Shown: piece after piece, positions 6,871-8,351 of the stretch
Numbering within the stretch: the stretch's first letter is position 1
Layout of the letters: each line of letters starts with the position of its first letter
The notes under the pieces: model-generated
What the model saw: only the letters and a program-made list of their open reading frames with translations
Told to the model about the DNA's origin: nothing
The model's database searches: none
Assembly: GCA_017420605.1 (NCBI GenBank)
Contig: JAFOIS010000146.1
Location: 1-8,351, forward strand
Reading direction: 5' to 3'
DNA from: Lachnospiraceae bacterium
Lineage (GTDB): Bacteria > Bacillota > Clostridia > Lachnospirales > Lachnospiraceae
Length of the DNA stretch: 8,351 nucleotides
Position numbers and translations under genes: made by a program

Positions 6871-7625
6871 ATCTTCGATATTCCGTCAAGTTCCGGCGAA
6901 CTGTCGTCGCGGAAACTGTAGTATTCCCTGTCCCCTATGATGATGTGGTCAAGAAGCTGGACCTGCATCATCTGTCCGGCGCGGGCTACGCGCGCCGTAA
7001 CGTCCCGGTCATATCCGCTCGGCGCCGGATCCCCGCTCGGATGGTTGTGAACGAGAATAATGGCGTTTGCGCGGTACTCCAGCACACGCAGAAAAATGTC
7101 TCTGACCGAGACCGGCGTATGATCCGCGGTGCCCCGCGAGATCTCCGCATCTCCCAGCAGATGGCCTTTCGAATCAAGCATCATGCAAAGAAGCGTCTCC
7201 CGTTCCGCAAAACGGAGCTGCTCCATGTAGTATTCCGCCACTGTTTCCGGATCCCGGAAGGAAAGGACCGGCCTTGCCTTCGACACCGCGATCCGCTTTG
7301 ACATTTCCCCGATGCAGCGGATCAGCACCGCTTTCACCTGGCCTATGCCCGGGATCTCGGTCAGTTCCCTTACGGAAAGCTTTGTAAGACCCGGAAGCCC
7401 GCCTGCGCGCTCAAGTACCTCGGCGGCAAGCGACACCGCGTCTTTGCCCGCTCTTCCGGTCCTTATGACCGCGGCGAGCAGCTGCGCGTCGGACAAAGAC
7501 TGTTCTCCGAGCAGAAGACAGCGTTCATAGGGACGGTCGATGTCGGCCGTACCGATATCTTTTATATTCTTCAAAGGCACCTCGCTTTCTGCCCGCGACG
7601 CGCCTTCTCCTTCCGGCTCACTCAA
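6867..7625 (-). CDS. radC: RadC/JAB-domain (MPN+) protein
   Basis: The longest reading uses TTG at 7625 and gives 252 residues. I favour TTG at 7574 (codon 18), which gives about 235 residues and begins (M)KNIKDIGTADIDRPYERC, like typical RadC N-termini. GAGG at 7583-7580 lies 5 nt before that start, whereas a promoter predicted at 7637-7665 would leave only about 5 nt of leader for the 7625 start. In the 252-residue numbering, a helix-hairpin-helix segment (LTEIPGIGQVKAVLI, 88-102) precedes the JAMM metalloprotease-like domain. HNHPSGDPAPSGYD (193-206) supplies the putative metal ligands His193, His195 and Asp206, with Glu143 the likely catalytic Glu. The family was named for DNA repair, but its biochemical role is unsettled. 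It is the common upstream neighbour of mreB in Bacillota and here shares an ATGA overlap with it. Confidence 0.93.
   Translation of the reverse strand: MSEPEGEGASRAESEVPLKNIKDIGTADIDRPYERCLLLGEQSLSDAQLLAAVIRTGRAGKDAVSLAAEVLERAGGLPGLTKLSVRELTEIPGIGQVKAVLIRCIGEMSKRIAVSKARPVLSFRDPETVAEYYMEQLRFAERETLLCMMLDSKGHLLGDAEISRGTADHTPVSVRDIFLRVLEYRANAIILVHNHPSGDPAPSGYDRDVTARVARAGQMMQVQLLDHIIIGDREYYSFRDDSSPELDGISKI
7575..7583 (-). promoter_or_regulatory. Ribosome binding site supporting an internal TTG start for radC
   Basis: On the minus strand GAGG (7583-7580) is followed by 5 nt (TGCCT) and then TTG at 7574-7572. The spacing is near optimal. The upstream TTG at 7625 has only an AAGAACGG-like stretch before it. 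This site, together with the predicted transcription start near 7630, decides for the shorter RadC. GTG at 7580 is a weaker alternative with no site of its own. Confidence 0.5.
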
Positions 7626-7720
7626 AAACCGTTCTTATCTTATCACAAGACGGCTTTTCTGTAAATTGCAAACCGCCTTTTGCGTCGTATGCACGGCCGC
7701 CTTCCGCGTCACGCACGCGC
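7626..7720. other. Intergenic region between the FAD-dehydrogenase gene and radC
   Basis: This gap of about 95 bp holds the predicted promoter in its radC-proximal half. The other half, just after the upstream stop codon, contains a 5-bp GC hairpin (CGCGT/ACGCG, 7705-7719) and an inverted repeat GCAAA/TTTGC (7668-7683). Neither is followed by a T-run on the minus strand, so no intrinsic terminator can be called. Some read-through from the FAD gene into radC is therefore possible. Confidence 0.5.
7637..7665 (-). promoter_or_regulatory. Predicted sigma-A promoter driving radC and the mre/PBP2/rodA operon
   Basis: Reading the minus strand, TTTACA (7665-7660, 5 of 6 to TTGACA) is followed by exactly 17 bp and then TAAGAT (7642-7637, 4 of 6 to TATAAT). 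TGA directly before the -10 hexamer gives an extended -10 (TGn) element. Transcription would begin near 7630. It is the only intergenic space in the window and the only obvious promoter, so it may drive the whole downstream unit. Prediction is by eye. Confidence 0.6.
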
Positions 7721-8351
7721 TCACACCGGAACGCTACCGCACGATTTCCGCACGACCGCTTCCGCGACCTTTATGCCGTCGAGCGCCGCCGACAGGATAC
7801 CGCCGGCATAGCCCGCGCCTTCCCCGCAGGGGTAGATCCCGCCTACCGAAGCCTCCATCGTTTCGCCGCGGAGGATCCTGAGGGGCGATGACGTTCTGGA
7901 TTCCACGCCGCACAGGATCGCGTCGCCGCGGTCGAAGCCCCGTACCTGCCTCCCGAACGTGAGGATCCCTTCGGTGACGCTGTCCGTCAGAATCTTCGGC
8001 AGAAGTCCCCTAAGGTCCGCCTCCTCCGTCCGGCCGCGTGTTTCCGGCTGCACTTCTCCTTCCATACGGACGCAACAGGCGTTTCCCGTAAAGTCCGCCA
8101 GGCGCTGCATCGGGATCGCGCCGCCCGCAAGGCCGTACGCGCGCTTCTCCAGCATTTCCTGGAAAGCGACGCCGGAAAAGACCCCTTCCTCCCCGGAAAA
8201 CGCCGCGCATTCCGCCGACGTCACCGAGGCGATGACCGCGCTGTTCGCGTTACGTCCGGCGCGTCCGTGATAGCTCATCCCGTTCACCGCAAGACGTCCC
8301 TCTTCCGATGAGGCGTTGACGACATAGCCGCCGGGGCACATGCAGAAAGTA
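7721..8351 (-). CDS. COG2509-type FAD-dependent dehydrogenase, C-terminal part only
   Basis: The gene enters from the right edge already in frame (…TFCMCPGGYVV), so the ATG at 8341 is an internal Met and about 210 C-terminal residues are visible. The run CMCPGGYVVNASSEEG, then NGMSYH and NANSA, is characteristic of a conserved family of uncharacterised NAD(P)/FAD-dependent oxidoreductases common in anaerobic Bacillota and Bacteroidota. Near the C-terminus ESRTSSPLRILR and GIYPCGEGAGYAGG, followed by an AALDGIKVAEAV-like helix, complete the FAD-binding fold. The substrate is not known for the family. The N-terminal Rossmann dinucleotide-binding motif would lie outside the window. The stop is TGA at 7723-7721. 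The gene is upstream of the predicted radC promoter and is probably not part of the wall operon, although it is on the same strand and no clear terminator separates them. Confidence 0.88.
   Translation of the reverse strand, partial: TFCMCPGGYVVNASSEEGRLAVNGMSYHGRAGRNANSAVIASVTSAECAAFSGEEGVFSGVAFQEMLEKRAYGLAGGAIPMQRLADFTGNACCVRMEGEVQPETRGRTEEADLRGLLPKILTDSVTEGILTFGRQVRGFDRGDAILCGVESRTSSPLRILRGETMEASVGGIYPCGEGAGYAGGILSAALDGIKVAEAVVRKSCGSVPV

Noticed and set aside
7668..7683. Inverted repeat GCAAA/TTTGC beside the predicted -35, a possible operator
   Set aside because: Arms are 5 bp with a 6-bp centre; a match this short is expected by chance and resembles no regulator site I recognise.
7705..7719. 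GC hairpin CGCGT/ACGCG just after the FAD-dehydrogenase stop, a possible terminator
   Set aside because: The stem is only 5 bp and no T-run follows it on the minus strand, so it does not meet the form of an intrinsic terminator.

Overview
All genes in this window lie on the minus strand, so the biology reads from high to low coordinates. The layout matches a Gram-positive anaerobe of the Clostridia, probably a GC-rich Lachnospiraceae-like bacterium. This placement is an inference from the gene order, the protein styles (a RadC with a DRPYERC-type start, a COG2509 FAD protein, a very long PBP2) and codons rich in G/C at third positions. No rRNA or other taxonomic marker is present and GC was not counted.

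Right edge, 8351 to 7721: the C-terminal part of a COG2509-type FAD-dependent dehydrogenase, whose 5' end lies outside the window. Next is a gap of about 95 bp carrying a good sigma-A-type promoter (TTTACA, 17 bp, TGA-TAAGAT) that points into the following genes.

From 7625 down to the left edge runs one tightly packed seven-gene unit: radC, an mreB-family gene, mreC, mreD, a PBP2 gene (mrdA), rodA, and the start of a D-alanyl-D-alanine carboxypeptidase gene cut by the window edge. The junctions are 4-bp ATGA overlaps (radC/mreB, mreC/mreD, rodA/carboxypeptidase), a 16-bp overlap (mreD/mrdA), or gaps of 3 and 10 bp. There is no room for internal terminators, so the unit is probably one transcript with translational coupling.

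Together the genes encode most of the lateral-wall (elongasome) machinery: a cytoskeletal actin homologue, the MreC/MreD scaffold, the SEDS glycosyltransferase RodA with its cognate transpeptidase PBP2, and a carboxypeptidase that trims stem peptides. RadC is the usual upstream neighbour of mreB in Bacillota.

Two points stand out. The MreB-family protein has lost residues that normally bind and hydrolyse nucleotide (catalytic Glu to Gln, phosphate-2 Asp to Asn, GGGT to GASC), which suggests a degenerate actin. The PBP2 carries about 250 extra residues inside the start of its transpeptidase domain. No mobile element, CRISPR array, tRNA or rRNA was seen, and no stretch over 300 bp lacks a gene.
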